64,000 bases of DNA. Source: Mucilaginibacter sp. SJ. Its GTDB lineage: Bacteria; Bacteroidota; Bacteroidia; Sphingobacteriales; Sphingobacteriaceae. The translations under genes and the position numbers were made by a program. Shown here piece by piece: positions 16,787 to 25,647 of the stretch. The notes below the pieces were generated by a model. The model searched no databases. It saw only the letters and a list, made by a program, of their open reading frames with translations, and was not told the DNA's origin. Position 1 is the first letter of the stretch. Every line of letters starts with the position of its first letter. The DNA lies in NCBI RefSeq assembly GCF_028993635.1, contig NZ_CP118631.1:3410001-3474000 (forward strand). Direction: 5' to 3'.

Positions 16787-18199
16787 TTATCCAAACAACA
16801 AACTAAAAACCTCTTCAATACTGCTTACTATTTTGATGTCGATATCATAGCGGGACAAATCCATGCGCTTTTTATCCTGGCCGCTGGCGGGGAGGTTATA
16901 TTTGGAGATAAAGATCTGGTTAAAGCCAAGCTTCTGCGCTTCGGCAATGCGTTGCTCCACGCGGTTTACCGCCCTGATTTCGCCCGAAAGTCCCAGTTCG
17001 CCTGCAAAACAGGTTTTGAACGGGATGGGCATATCCTCGTGCGATGAGATAATGGCTGCCGCCAAACCAAGGTCAATAGCCGGGTCTTCAACCCTGATGC
17101 CGCCGGTAATATTCAGGAATACATCTTTTGCGCCCAACCTAAAACCACAGCGTTTTTCCAATACCGCCAGCAGCATGCTCATGCGTTTGGTATCAAAGCC
17201 GGTAGCAGTACGCTGAGGCATCCCATATGCCGAAGTGCTAACCAGGGCCTGGGTTTCAATCAGCATTGGCCGCATCCCTTCTAAGGTAGCCGAAATAGTG
17301 ATGCCGCTCAAGGGGGCCTCCCTATGTGAGAGCAGAATCTCTGACGGATTGGATACTTCCCTCAATCCCTCGCCCATCATTTCGTAAATGCCCAGCTCAG
17401 ATGACGAGCCGAAACGGTTTTTGATAGTACGCAATATGCGGTAAACATGATGCCTGTCGCCCTCAAACTGCAGCACGGTATCAACCATATGCTCCAGTAT
17501 TTTAGGGCCTGCTATCATGCCGTCCTTAGTGATATGGCCTATCAGAAACACCGGTGTCGAGGTTTCCTTGGCGAAGCGTAATAGCTCGGCTGTACATTCC
17601 CTAACCTGCGATACACTGCCGGGCGTTGATTCGATATGTGCCGAATGCAGTGTTTGGATCGAGTCGATCACCACCATATCCGGTTCTAATGATTCTATCT
17701 GTTTAAATATGTTTTGGGTAGAAGTTTCTGCCAGTATATAAGCGCCTTCGCCTATGACTCCCCCTTCGGGCGAAGCTAACCTTTCGGCCCGCATTTTTAT
17801 CTGCCTTTCACTTTCCTCGCCCGATACATACAAAACTTTTTGGTTTGGCATATTGAGCGCAAGCTGCAGCATCAGGGTTGATTTGCCTATGCCCGGCTCT
17901 CCGCCTATCAATACCAGTGAACCGGGCACTATCCCTCCTCCCAAAACGCGGTTAAACTCTTTATCGGGAGTTGGCACACGGTGCTCTTCGGTATAAGTGA
18001 TCTCCGTTACGGCCACGGGTTTATTGGCCCGCTGCTGACTGGTTGATGCAGGCTTCCAGGCAGGTACCGCTGCATTGCCTTTTTCAATCACCTCCTCAAC
18101 AAAAGTGTTCCATTGCTGGCATGACGGGCATTTACCCAGCCACTTGGGCGATTCAAAGCCACAGCTTTGACAAAAGTACGCGATCTTGGATTTGGCCAT
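16787..18199 (-). CDS. radA: DNA repair protein RadA (Sms)
   Basis: RadA is a RecA-like branch-migration helicase that helps to process recombination intermediates. The 470-residue protein is full length. It has an N-terminal zinc finger with C10, C13, C24 and C27, a Walker A motif near residues 99-107 (GGEPGIGKS) and the RadA-specific KNRFG motif. The C-terminal third is the Lon-protease-like domain typical of the family (GGIRVEDPAIDLGLAAA). The start is the first ATG, directly before the zinc finger. It appears to be a single-gene unit. Confidence 0.97.
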   Translation of the reverse strand: MAKSKIAYFCQSCGFESPKWLGKCPSCQQWNTFVEEVIEKGNAAVPAWKPASTSQQRANKPVAVTEITYTEEHRVPTPDKEFNRVLGGGIVPGSLVLIGGEPGIGKSTLMLQLALNMPNQKVLYVSGEESERQIKMRAERLASPEGGVIGEGAYILAETSTQNIFKQIESLEPDMVVIDSIQTLHSAHIESTPGSVSQVRECTAELLRFAKETSTPVFLIGHITKDGMIAGPKILEHMVDTVLQFEGDRHHVYRILRTIKNRFGSSSELGIYEMMGEGLREVSNPSEILLSHREAPLSGITISATLEGMRPMLIETQALVSTSAYGMPQRTATGFDTKRMSMLLAVLEKRCGFRLGAKDVFLNITGGIRVEDPAIDLGLAAAIISSHEDMPIPFKTCFAGELGLSGEIRAVNRVEQRIAEAQKLGFNQIFISKYNLPASGQDKKRMDLSRYDIDIKIVSSIEEVFSLLFG

Positions 18200-18202
18200 T
18201 GT

Positions 18203-18242
18203 TCAGATGTGCAGATTACAGATGTGCAAATATGCAGATTAT
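18203..18242. repeat. Degenerate CAGATGTG/CAGATTA repeat upstream of radA
   Basis: Four to five variants of CAGAT(G/T)TGCAGATTA lie within 40 bp immediately upstream of the radA start. They could overlap its promoter. No clear TAnnTTTG element was found there. Confidence 0.45.
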
Positions 18243-18299
18243 TTATTTTATTACTAAATTAATTAGCAAAACACATTGGTAAATACTACTCAATTACCA

Positions 18300-20585
18300 T
18301 TACTTCTTATCTGCATAGATCCTAAAATAGCCACACTCCTTCAGCACTTCTTTATAGTAGGCCGTTTTATTGTATTTTTCTTTTAGCTCGGCAAAATAAT
18401 TGTAATACGCGCCGGTAACAAGCTGACTGGCTTTTATATCGGCAAACTTGTCGGCACCTTTAAAGTTTGGGTCATTGTAAATTTCATTCAGCGCGCATTT
18501 GCTGAGCATAAATGTACAAAGGGCGCGTTGCTCGTCAGTCGCGGCGTTTTTCCGCGCCAGTTCATAATACCTGATAGCTGTACGCATGGAGGTTAGCTTA
18601 TCATCCATCCTTTCTTCTCCCTCATAATAATAGCGACCGGTAGGACCCGAAGCAACTACGTCTCCCTCATAAAACAGCCTCGCGTTACCATAATAGGTAA
18701 TGTTATAATAGGCATTAGCAACAGAAAAAGCACTACGATAAATATTTTTCCCGTTTTCAATATCGGTGTCCATTGTATACAACGTTTCTAAAAAGGTTAA
18801 TGGTGTAAACTTTTTCATCTTCATAGCCGCATGGTCACAATCATGACAGTCAACTAATCTGCCGGCAAAAGGGTTGCCGGCAAGCACCAAATCGTCGGGC
18901 TTCATTTTTTTAAGCCGGGCAATAGCTTCCGGTAATTTTTGCTGATAAGTGAGCGCAATAGCCTGATGATAATATAAATTGTTAAGTGTTATTGGATAAT
19001 ACCGCAGCATAGCTTGCTCAAATGGTGTTTTGTCGGGCTTATTTAACAGATCGATCATGTGCTGTACCCGGGCGCTATCCGCATAAAAATCCTGTGCATT
19101 GTTGTTAAAGCATACCTCCCTGATTGGGTTGCCTTGCTTTTTATAAAGCCGCGATATGGCAAGGTTACAAACCGAAATGGCATTATCAAACCGCAGGTCT
19201 TTGATCTTAATCTTACTATCGCGCAGGTTGGCAAGCCAGTTAAGGGGCTCCGTTAATTTTGCCTCTGCAGTGGCATCCATTTTTTTAAGGTTTTTGATAT
19301 ATAACATCAGGTCGAGCAACTTGCCCTGTGCTACAATCATTTTATCGCCGGCGGGGAACTGGCTTTTTGCTGTAGCATAAAACTTACCGGCTGCGGTGTA
19401 GTTGCTATCCAAAAAGTTAAGGTACCCCGCGGCAAGGTTCCAATAGTAAGGCTTGGCCGTATTATTTTTAAGGGCGATGCTCTCCACGAGGCGTTTGCCG
19501 TTGTCATCGGCTCTTTTTACTGAATCAGCGGGCTTGTCATTCCCTGTTCCAGCTTCCCTGATATTAATCAGACGACTTAGCAGCAGGTCCAGCTTTTCGG
19601 ATTTTGGATTGATGGCCGCGATAGTTTTTATAGCCCTTGCAGCGTCATATTGTACCCCCATCATATGCCACAGGGTTATTTTCTCTTCTGGCGTTTTGGC
19701 AAGCCTGAGTGTGGCATTCCAATCACTTTCATTTTGCGGGTGGAAGCTCCAGAAACTCGGGATCTTTAATTTATACGTGTAATCATAACAAAGGCTGTAC
19801 AGGTAGTTTGATAGGGCGTAGTTTTTTTGCCTGTAATAATATCCGGCTACATAGCCCATTGTACGGTAGTAAATGAGGTTTTTAGGAAAATGATCTTTGA
19901 ACTGATTAAACAGTTTCACAGTTGTTGCCGACGACGAATTATCCAGGAAGTAATAATAACGAACGGCTTGAAACCATAAACGCTCCTTGATAAAAGGATC
20001 TGTTTCGGCATCGAAGGCGCCAATCAGCGTTGAAGCCAGCTTTACCGGCGAATGATTGGGCTTTACCTTATCCCACGAATAATATTTATCGTTTACCGAA
20101 TAAGCCTCACTTATTTTCGCCAGCTTCAGGTAGCTATAAAAAGCCTTGAGCATTTTTGCCGATACAGTACCGGTGCTCATAACCGGGTATTTAGCGGGCA
20201 GTACTTTGAGCGCGCCGGCTGATTTACGGGAGATAGAATCAACAGCGCCGGCACTGGCTTTAATAAGCAGGTACTGCAGTGAGGCTTTGCTGAATTGACG
20301 GTTAAAATGATCGTACCATTCGTCAACAATAATATCGTTATACCAGGTATTGCTCCCATCGGTATAGCCTAAGCCATAGTAAACCTCGTTACCCGTGTAA
20401 AAGAAGGGGGAGTATTGCTTGTTGACAAAATATTCGGGAGTAAAAACGGAATATTCTTCCTCATACGAGTCGGCACAAGCCCAGATCATGCCTGCTATCG
20501 TTAGCGTACATAAACTAAAAACGAGCAGAAATTTGCGTAAGGGTTTCCTGGTTAAATTTTGAAAGGTCGATGTTGGCCAGTTCAT
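18300..20585 (-). CDS. Large lipoprotein of unknown function with helical repeats
   Basis: The protein has 761 residues. Its first 40 residues form a long signal sequence ending in a lipobox-like WAC (about residues 35-37), so it is probably anchored to a membrane by lipid. The mature part is rich in Tyr, Lys, Asn and Leu and in paired amphipathic helices (for example RLWFQAVRYYYFLDN and PEEKITLWHMMGVQYDAARA), suggesting a TPR-like solenoid. Near residue 590 there is a cysteine/histidine cluster, CHDCDH, that could bind metal. It overlaps the upstream gene by 71 bp, so the two should be translated together. I recognise no named family. Confidence 0.75.
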   Translation of the reverse strand: MNWPTSTFQNLTRKPLRKFLLVFSLCTLTIAGMIWACADSYEEEYSVFTPEYFVNKQYSPFFYTGNEVYYGLGYTDGSNTWYNDIIVDEWYDHFNRQFSKASLQYLLIKASAGAVDSISRKSAGALKVLPAKYPVMSTGTVSAKMLKAFYSYLKLAKISEAYSVNDKYYSWDKVKPNHSPVKLASTLIGAFDAETDPFIKERLWFQAVRYYYFLDNSSSATTVKLFNQFKDHFPKNLIYYRTMGYVAGYYYRQKNYALSNYLYSLCYDYTYKLKIPSFWSFHPQNESDWNATLRLAKTPEEKITLWHMMGVQYDAARAIKTIAAINPKSEKLDLLLSRLINIREAGTGNDKPADSVKRADDNGKRLVESIALKNNTAKPYYWNLAAGYLNFLDSNYTAAGKFYATAKSQFPAGDKMIVAQGKLLDLMLYIKNLKKMDATAEAKLTEPLNWLANLRDSKIKIKDLRFDNAISVCNLAISRLYKKQGNPIREVCFNNNAQDFYADSARVQHMIDLLNKPDKTPFEQAMLRYYPITLNNLYYHQAIALTYQQKLPEAIARLKKMKPDDLVLAGNPFAGRLVDCHDCDHAAMKMKKFTPLTFLETLYTMDTDIENGKNIYRSAFSVANAYYNITYYGNARLFYEGDVVASGPTGRYYYEGEERMDDKLTSMRTAIRYYELARKNAATDEQRALCTFMLSKCALNEIYNDPNFKGADKFADIKASQLVTGAYYNYFAELKEKYNKTAYYKEVLKECGYFRIYADKK

Positions 20586-21549
20586 AGTAGATGATGGTTG
20601 TATTTTTTTGTTTAGGTAGATGCTGTGTTAATTGCTGGGCGGCAGCGTTCAATGTATTGCTGTCCGTTTCTTCAAGTTTAAAAATATCATTTTGTTTGAT
20701 ATAAATTCCATCAAGAAAAAAGCTCGTTTTGGCCCGGTAATTTGCCTGCCCTTCAATTGGTTCAAAATGAACCTGATCGGTAAGTTGCCTTCGCCCTATT
20801 TTTCCATATACCTGGATCACCCGGCCCTCCCTGATATGAATAGCCCAGGAAAATAAAGGCAAGGCAATATCCAGCTTCAGGGGATAGCTGCCCAGGTAAG
20901 CGATATACTTATCCGCATCATCGCTATTGTATATTGAATTGGGCTGCTGCAGATCGGCGTTGAGCTTGCCCATGTTGTAAAACATCAATACCCCGCGGTC
21001 GGCAGGAGGCACACCTGTACGGTCTTTAAATTTAACCTGGTGCAGGCGGATAGTTGCTTCCAGTTGTTTTTTGTTAAGCTTTTTAAAAGCCTTAAGGAAG
21101 CTGAAGTATTTATCCCGGGTGCTTAATGACCAATCGCAATCAACCTGTATTTTGCTATAGCTGATCTTCTTTTCTGTGGCCAGTTCATTGATCAGTTTAT
21201 TGCAATGTGCCGCAAGTGTAGCAACGGCAGTATCGGCAGTGTTTTCAAAAGTTTTATTGGTGATATAAATAACCGGGGTAATGTTTAGTCCGGCCGGGAG
21301 TTCGTTGAGTTGTACAACGGCATTGGGGTAAGAGCGTTGTTCTTTATCGCTCCAGCTTACATCAAAAAAACGGATGTAGGCATTGTTGCCGGTTTGCTTT
21401 AGTAAGGCTTCCTGCTGTTGGTTGAGGTTAAAGGCGGTTTTCCAGTAATAAAAGGCTGTTGTAGCATTGCCGGGTTTGCGGCAGGAAGCCACTGGAAGTA
21501 ACAAGACCAATATTATAATCCACCGGAAATATTTGAACATAAGTGACAC
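20515..21549 (-). CDS. Lipoprotein of unknown function, possibly TIM-barrel-like
   Basis: The 344-residue protein starts with a lipoprotein signal (lipobox VASC, about residues 20-23). It then alternates predicted strands and helices: AYIRFFDVSWSDKEQ, LNITPVIYITNKTF, KIQVDCDWSLSTRDKY, LEATIRLHQVKF and GVLMFYNMG. This pattern, with a D-x-D on one strand end, resembles a TIM barrel of the glycosidase type, but that is inference only. It is the first gene of a pair; the next gene starts inside its last 71 bp. Both products should be membrane anchored and may form a complex. Confidence 0.72.
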   Translation of the reverse strand: MSLMFKYFRWIIILVLLLPVASCRKPGNATTAFYYWKTAFNLNQQQEALLKQTGNNAYIRFFDVSWSDKEQRSYPNAVVQLNELPAGLNITPVIYITNKTFENTADTAVATLAAHCNKLINELATEKKISYSKIQVDCDWSLSTRDKYFSFLKAFKKLNKKQLEATIRLHQVKFKDRTGVPPADRGVLMFYNMGKLNADLQQPNSIYNSDDADKYIAYLGSYPLKLDIALPLFSWAIHIREGRVIQVYGKIGRRQLTDQVHFEPIEGQANYRAKTSFFLDGIYIKQNDIFKLEETDSNTLNAAAQQLTQHLPKQKNTTIIYYELANIDLSKFNQETLTQISARF

Positions 21550-21669
21550 AGCAGGGCATTTTACCCGGAGTAAAGTTCGGGAATTTCAGTAGATTGGTAT
21601 AAGGAAAGTTAAACTCTTAACTGGTCGAAGTTTAGCGGCAGCGTAACTTCAATCAGTATCATTAATACC

Positions 21670-21837
21670 TTACTTATTCAATTTCTTTTCAACTGCACTA
21701 CGTTGATTGGAGCCTGCTGATTTTTTTGCCGCTTCTACCTTTTTTGCGGTTGTTCCTTCTTTGCGTGCTTCATAGTTCAATTCGTGTGGCTGCTCTGATA
21801 CAGAGTTCCTTTCTACTTTTACGCCTCTTTTTGACAT
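21670..21837 (-). CDS. Small basic protein of unknown function, 55 residues
   Basis: The protein starts MSKRGVKVERNS and is strongly charged, Lys/Ala/Glu-rich and probably disordered or helical. The frame extends upstream to 22026, but that part is hydrophobic, overlaps the neighbouring gene and does not look coding, so ATG 21837 is preferred. It is divergent from the small membrane protein at 21971. The composition resembles small stress-type proteins. I cannot name a family. Confidence 0.55.
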   Translation of the reverse strand: MSKRGVKVERNSVSEQPHELNYEARKEGTTAKKVEAAKKSAGSNQRSAVEKKLNK

Positions 21838-21970
21838 AGCTTTTCTTATTAGATGTAACTGATTAACAGCGGTGCATTTTAATGGTTTTAACCAGCGGAT
21901 AAATAATTGTCTTTTTAAATTAATTACAACTAAATGAAATGTGGCTTGTTCAGCTATAAAGAAAAAAGCT

Positions 21971-22210
21971 ATGAAAAACCTATTTGCACAAAAAAACAAT
22001 ACCGGATTATGGATCACAGCCGGCATAACAGGAGTTTTGGCAGCAGGCGCGGGGATCTGGTTTTACTTCCGTGGCAAAAAATCAGATGAAACAGCCGGCT
22101 CCCAACAGGAACACGTCCAGGATTATCTTGAAGCCAAACACCCCAAAAAGAAAAAACATAAAACCGATGTAGACGAGTTGGCAGACCTGGTACATCATCA
22201 GGCAACCTGA
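21971..22210 (+). CDS. Small single-helix membrane protein, 79 residues
   Basis: From ATG 21971 (MKNLFAQKNNTG) the protein has one hydrophobic helix at about residues 12-30 (GLWITAGITGVLAAGAGIWF). A basic cytoplasmic tail follows (PKKKKHKTD), and then an acidic end. This layout resembles YtxH-like small membrane proteins, but the similarity is only structural. An ATG at 21941 would add ten residues and is less likely. It is divergent from the basic small protein at 21670. Confidence 0.6.
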   Translation: MKNLFAQKNNTGLWITAGITGVLAAGAGIWFYFRGKKSDETAGSQQEHVQDYLEAKHPKKKKHKTDVDELADLVHHQAT

Positions 22211-22366
22211 AAAGACTGGATGCCCCTAACTGGTCGGAGTTAAGCAGCCGGCACACCTTCGACCAGCAGGGTTGCCGGCACGAACCAAGCCGGAAGCAAT
22301 ACGACAACTATTATTAAGTAAATGTTTTCTATGTGAGGGAAAACGTACCGGCACTTAAACAAGTAT

Positions 22367-22606
22367 TTACTCTTCTGATGTTAGCATTACAGCGCACAGC
22401 GCTCTTATTGTTTCAGCTAACTTGCCTTCGGCGTTTAATTGTATCAGTTCAGCTTCTCTAAAAGTACGCTTATGTGATTTCCCCTCGTGCTTCGCCTCTA
22501 TAGTAATAAAGGCTTCAGCGTTTAAGCTATCAGGGCCTGATCTCGTTACCTTTAAAACTTCGAAATTTGGCTCGAAAATCTCTTTTATTTTATCAACTAT
22601 CTCCAT
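22367..22606 (-). CDS. Conserved-looking hypothetical protein, 79 residues
   Basis: A small soluble protein with a predicted helix-strand-strand-helix order: DKIKEIFEPNFEVLKV, LNAEAFITIEAKHEGK, then a C-terminal helix ending in ALCAVMLTSEE. There is no signal peptide. The codon use looks normal. No family is recognised. It stands 67 bp downstream of the methyltransferase-like gene and may be co-transcribed. Confidence 0.55.
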   Translation of the reverse strand: MEIVDKIKEIFEPNFEVLKVTRSGPDSLNAEAFITIEAKHEGKSHKRTFREAELIQLNAEGKLAETIRALCAVMLTSEE

Positions 22607-22672
22607 ATCTCAAAAATAAATGTATTGGTTTTAAAAAACATCAGATCCAACCGGGCTATTTTTCACATTTAC

Positions 22673-23356
22673 TTATATCTTGCTTTTAATAACCAACATT
22701 TGATTACCTCCTTTTTGAAATTCGTAATCCACTTTTTGTATATCAATATTAAAATCGCGGCCAAGCACGTCAAGTAGTTCGTCAAAAAACACTGGAGCCC
22801 CGGCATTGAGGTTTAATATTGGGAAGATCCGCAATTCGGGGCATATGCGCATGATCTCCTGTATAGCTTCTGTATGAAACTTTAACCCCAGATTATCATA
22901 TAGCAATAAAAAATGAGAGCTTAGGCCCAACTCAAATGCGTTATCCGCAAAAGAGGTTTTAGCGGGCATGGCATGTTTAATATATCTTTGCCGAAAGCAG
23001 TCCTGGTCAAAATCCTGCAGAAAATGGTTCATCGCGGTCATTCTTATTTCCTGCAGTCCTTCCACATCTTTAATGTTGTTCCAAACAAATTTACCGGCGT
23101 TAGCCCTCACCTGGCCTATCACTTCTACACAGGTTTCATCAATCCGTTTTCGGATATCATCAGTCGAAAATTGATATAAAGGATCGATGGAGATAACCTG
23201 CTTACCCATTGCGTGCATCTCCGCATTAAAACTTGCCGGGCCATCACCTATACTGACGATCTTTTTGGTAACATCACCGGCGCTAAGGTTAAACATTTGC
23301 TGATATTCGGTAAACGTGCGGCCCCAGGGCACAACGTTATTTAGTTCAAAAGCCAT
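22673..23356 (-). CDS. SAM-dependent methyltransferase-like protein
   Basis: From ATG 23356 the protein has 227 residues. Near residue 33, KIVSIGDGPASFNAEM followed by KQVISIDPLYQFS fits the glycine-rich motif I and acidic motif II of a Rossmann methyltransferase. Later segments (HFLLLYDNLGLKFHTEAIQEIMRICPE) fit the post-motif III helix. This type, with GDGPASFNAE, occurs in proteins of unknown substrate. The frame runs upstream to 23467, but that part looks non-coding. The gene lies 287 bp from the 3' end of the group II intron. Confidence 0.65.
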   Translation of the reverse strand: MAFELNNVVPWGRTFTEYQQMFNLSAGDVTKKIVSIGDGPASFNAEMHAMGKQVISIDPLYQFSTDDIRKRIDETCVEVIGQVRANAGKFVWNNIKDVEGLQEIRMTAMNHFLQDFDQDCFRQRYIKHAMPAKTSFADNAFELGLSSHFLLLYDNLGLKFHTEAIQEIMRICPELRIFPILNLNAGAPVFFDELLDVLGRDFNIDIQKVDYEFQKGGNQMLVIKSKI

Positions 23357-23643
23357 TATTGTAATTTTGTTATAGATAAAAAAAAACGGACCTGTATAAT
23401 GATACTGCCGGACGAATATTGAAAATAGGACTAATACCTGATAGTCGTTATGATACCGGCTGCACAAAGCTGTGACGCCACCAATTGAGTTTGGTTATGT
23501 GATAATTGATCATTGACAGGCAAGATATGATTAAAGACTGGCAATAGCAAGGTTTGTTATTTATTCCAAATGCTAACCAACATAAGGCTTACGTCATCTC
23601 TGCTGCCGTAAGGCTATGGCACCTGATAGGTACCCTAAAAACA

Positions 23644-25561
23644 ATCGAGTAGGAAGTAAGGGAGTGAAATTCTCCCTTACCGTCCGCTCACACCACCGTA
23701 CGTACCGGTCTGGTATACGGCGGTTTGTCAGAATATAGATAACTGGTGTTTAGTTTTCCAAAAGTATCTGTTCTCGAACCCTGTGTATCCTAAGTTATTA
23801 AAGTACAGATTGTTAAGCGTGGTTTGCAGTATGGGGCTGTGGGCTACCCGACAGTATCCCTTACTGCTATTTCCCCACTCATAAGCTTTCCTTTTCTTAA
23901 CGCCCAGCTTTATTAGCCGCTTCACCCTTGCTTTTGGTAGCTTCCATTGTTTCCATTGGCATATCCGTAAACGGGTTCGTACCAGTTCATCCAACATTCG
24001 CATCTGCGATTTTGCCGTGGCTATCCAAAAATAATTTATCCAGCCCATGATGACCGTCTCCAATTCTCTTATCTTTTCGGCTATTGGGTTCGGGTGCTTC
24101 CGCTCCGTATGCCGGCGAATCTTACCTTGAATCCGTTTTACCGTCAGATTCGATAGCCGTATCTCCCATTTTCCTTTGCTGCGATAGAAAGAGAAGCCTA
24201 AAAGCGTGCTTTTCGCCGGGGCGCTGACTTTCGTCTTTGTCCTGTTCACTTTTAGCTTAAGCTCCTTTTCTACGTACCGGATAATACTGCCTTCTACCCT
24301 ATGAGCTGATTTCCAGTTCTTAAGGTAGATGCTGCAATCGTCGGCGTACCTCACAAAGCTGTGCCCGCGCCGTATAAGTTCTCTGTCCAGTTCATCTAAC
24401 ATAATGTTGGAAAGTAGAGGGCTAAGCGGTGAACCCTGTGGGGTGCCTTCCAATCGGACGCTTGAAACCCCGCCTTCCATAATACCGCTGCGCAGATAGC
24501 TGCCGATCAACGCAAGGATGCGTTTATCTTTTACCTTTCTTGATAGCGATCCCATGAGTTTGTCGTGGTTGACACGGTCGAAGAACTTTTCCAAGTCCAA
24601 CTCTACTATCCTTGTTTTACCTTCATTGAGGTACTCCTGGGCCTGCATGACCGCCTGACGGGCGTTCTTGCCTGGCCTGAAACCGTAACTTGTTTTGGAA
24701 AACTCCGGTTCGTATTGCGGACTTAGCCATTGACTGATGGCTTGTTGAAGGAGCCTGTCGATTACGGTTGGTATGCCTAACATCCGGCGACCGCCTGTGG
24801 GCTTGGGGATTTCTACTTTCCGTACCGGGCTTGGTTGATAACTGCCCTCTAAAATACTTGTTTTGAGCGGACGCCAGTGCTCGTTCAGGTAGTCGCGAAG
24901 TTCATCGGTCTGCATACCGTCAACCCCACCAGCGCCTTTATTGCTCATTACCTGTTTCAGCGCTTTGCTGATGTTCCTGTAATCAAGTATTTCTTCGAGC
25001 ATACTTCTTTTAAAAAAAAACATTTGTTTCCGGCTTACAGCCGCCTTGTTCGCATGTCGCACCTCAACTCCTCCTGCACTTTACTTTCGGCTTCCGGCCT
25101 ATCCTCCTGCAGGCAGTTCGCTTATGGGGTTCCGTTGTTAGCGGTGACGACACAGAGCCATCAGCGTCTTGGCCAATTCTAACATGCAGTCCTTCATCCT
25201 TTTGTGAGACCTCTCCGCTTTGCGGAGCTCGTTTCGGAACTAATATGACGTTTGCTGACTTCTGCGCTTTACGAACTCGTCGTTACGCAGACCTCCCAGG
25301 GTAAGTGTGTCCGCTTTCCGTTCATGTAGCCTCTGCATTTACGTTATAGTATCCTGTACAGTGTCGGGCTTTTGCTTCTTTTGCAGCATCACCCATACTA
25401 TCCCGCCTGATATGCAGTTTCTGTTCGTAGGCTCGAACTTTTGCCGCTGGCTTCCTTCAGATTTGTGTTCACACACTTTCTCCTTGCCTTAAGCTAAGAC
25501 TTCCCACTGTAATGCGTCTTCGGGACTTGCACCCTATAGATGACACACGTGCCTGGCACAC
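23644..25561 (-). mobile_element. Group II intron (probably IIC), complete
   Basis: On the minus strand the element begins GTGTGCCAGGC at 25561, matching the GUGYG 5' consensus. It contains a 444-residue reverse transcriptase. It ends with a domain V hairpin (about 23720-23680, starting AACCGCCGTATAC) and a domain VI stem (about 23680-23650), finishing CTACTCGAT at 23644. The size is about 1918 bp. Its 5' boundary lies exactly after the T-tract of the terminator at 25562-25598, the kind of site used by class IIC introns, which recognise a hairpin plus a few bases. The encoded protein lacks an obvious endonuclease domain, also as in IIC. All expected parts are present. Confidence 0.85.
23728..25062 (-). 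CDS. ltrA: Group II intron reverse transcriptase/maturase
   Basis: The protein copies intron RNA into DNA and helps the intron to splice and spread. It has the retroviral-type RT motifs in order: LGIPTVIDRLLQQAI, YGFRPGKNARQAV, LDLEKFFDRVNHD, GTPQGSPLSPLLSNIMLDELD and the catalytic FVRYADD. The maturase (X) domain follows, and the C-terminus ends without an HNH endonuclease. From 25062 it has 444 residues; ATG 25002 (MLEEILDYRN) is an equally good or better start. It lies in domain IV of the intron. Confidence 0.93.
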   Translation of the reverse strand: MRHANKAAVSRKQMFFFKRSMLEEILDYRNISKALKQVMSNKGAGGVDGMQTDELRDYLNEHWRPLKTSILEGSYQPSPVRKVEIPKPTGGRRMLGIPTVIDRLLQQAISQWLSPQYEPEFSKTSYGFRPGKNARQAVMQAQEYLNEGKTRIVELDLEKFFDRVNHDKLMGSLSRKVKDKRILALIGSYLRSGIMEGGVSSVRLEGTPQGSPLSPLLSNIMLDELDRELIRRGHSFVRYADDCSIYLKNWKSAHRVEGSIIRYVEKELKLKVNRTKTKVSAPAKSTLLGFSFYRSKGKWEIRLSNLTVKRIQGKIRRHTERKHPNPIAEKIRELETVIMGWINYFWIATAKSQMRMLDELVRTRLRICQWKQWKLPKARVKRLIKLGVKKRKAYEWGNSSKGYCRVAHSPILQTTLNNLYFNNLGYTGFENRYFWKTKHQLSIF

Positions 25562-25598
25562 AAAAAGAGCAGGTGCTCATCCAACACCTGCTCTTTTT
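25562..25598 (-). terminator. Rho-independent terminator of the RNase G gene
   Basis: A perfect 14-bp stem (AAAAAGAGCAGGTG against CACCTGCTCTTTTT) with a 9-nt loop, followed in the minus direction by a U-tract. It lies 50 bp downstream of the rng stop codon. The group II intron begins at the next base. Confidence 0.9.
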
Positions 25599-25647
25599 AA
25601 AGATCTTTAATTTTGTGCCATTTTCAAACAGTTGCACTTCTGAATTT

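Noticed and set aside
20177-20359. Short minus-strand frame inside the large lipoprotein gene
   Set aside because: It is an alternative-frame shadow with no independent support.
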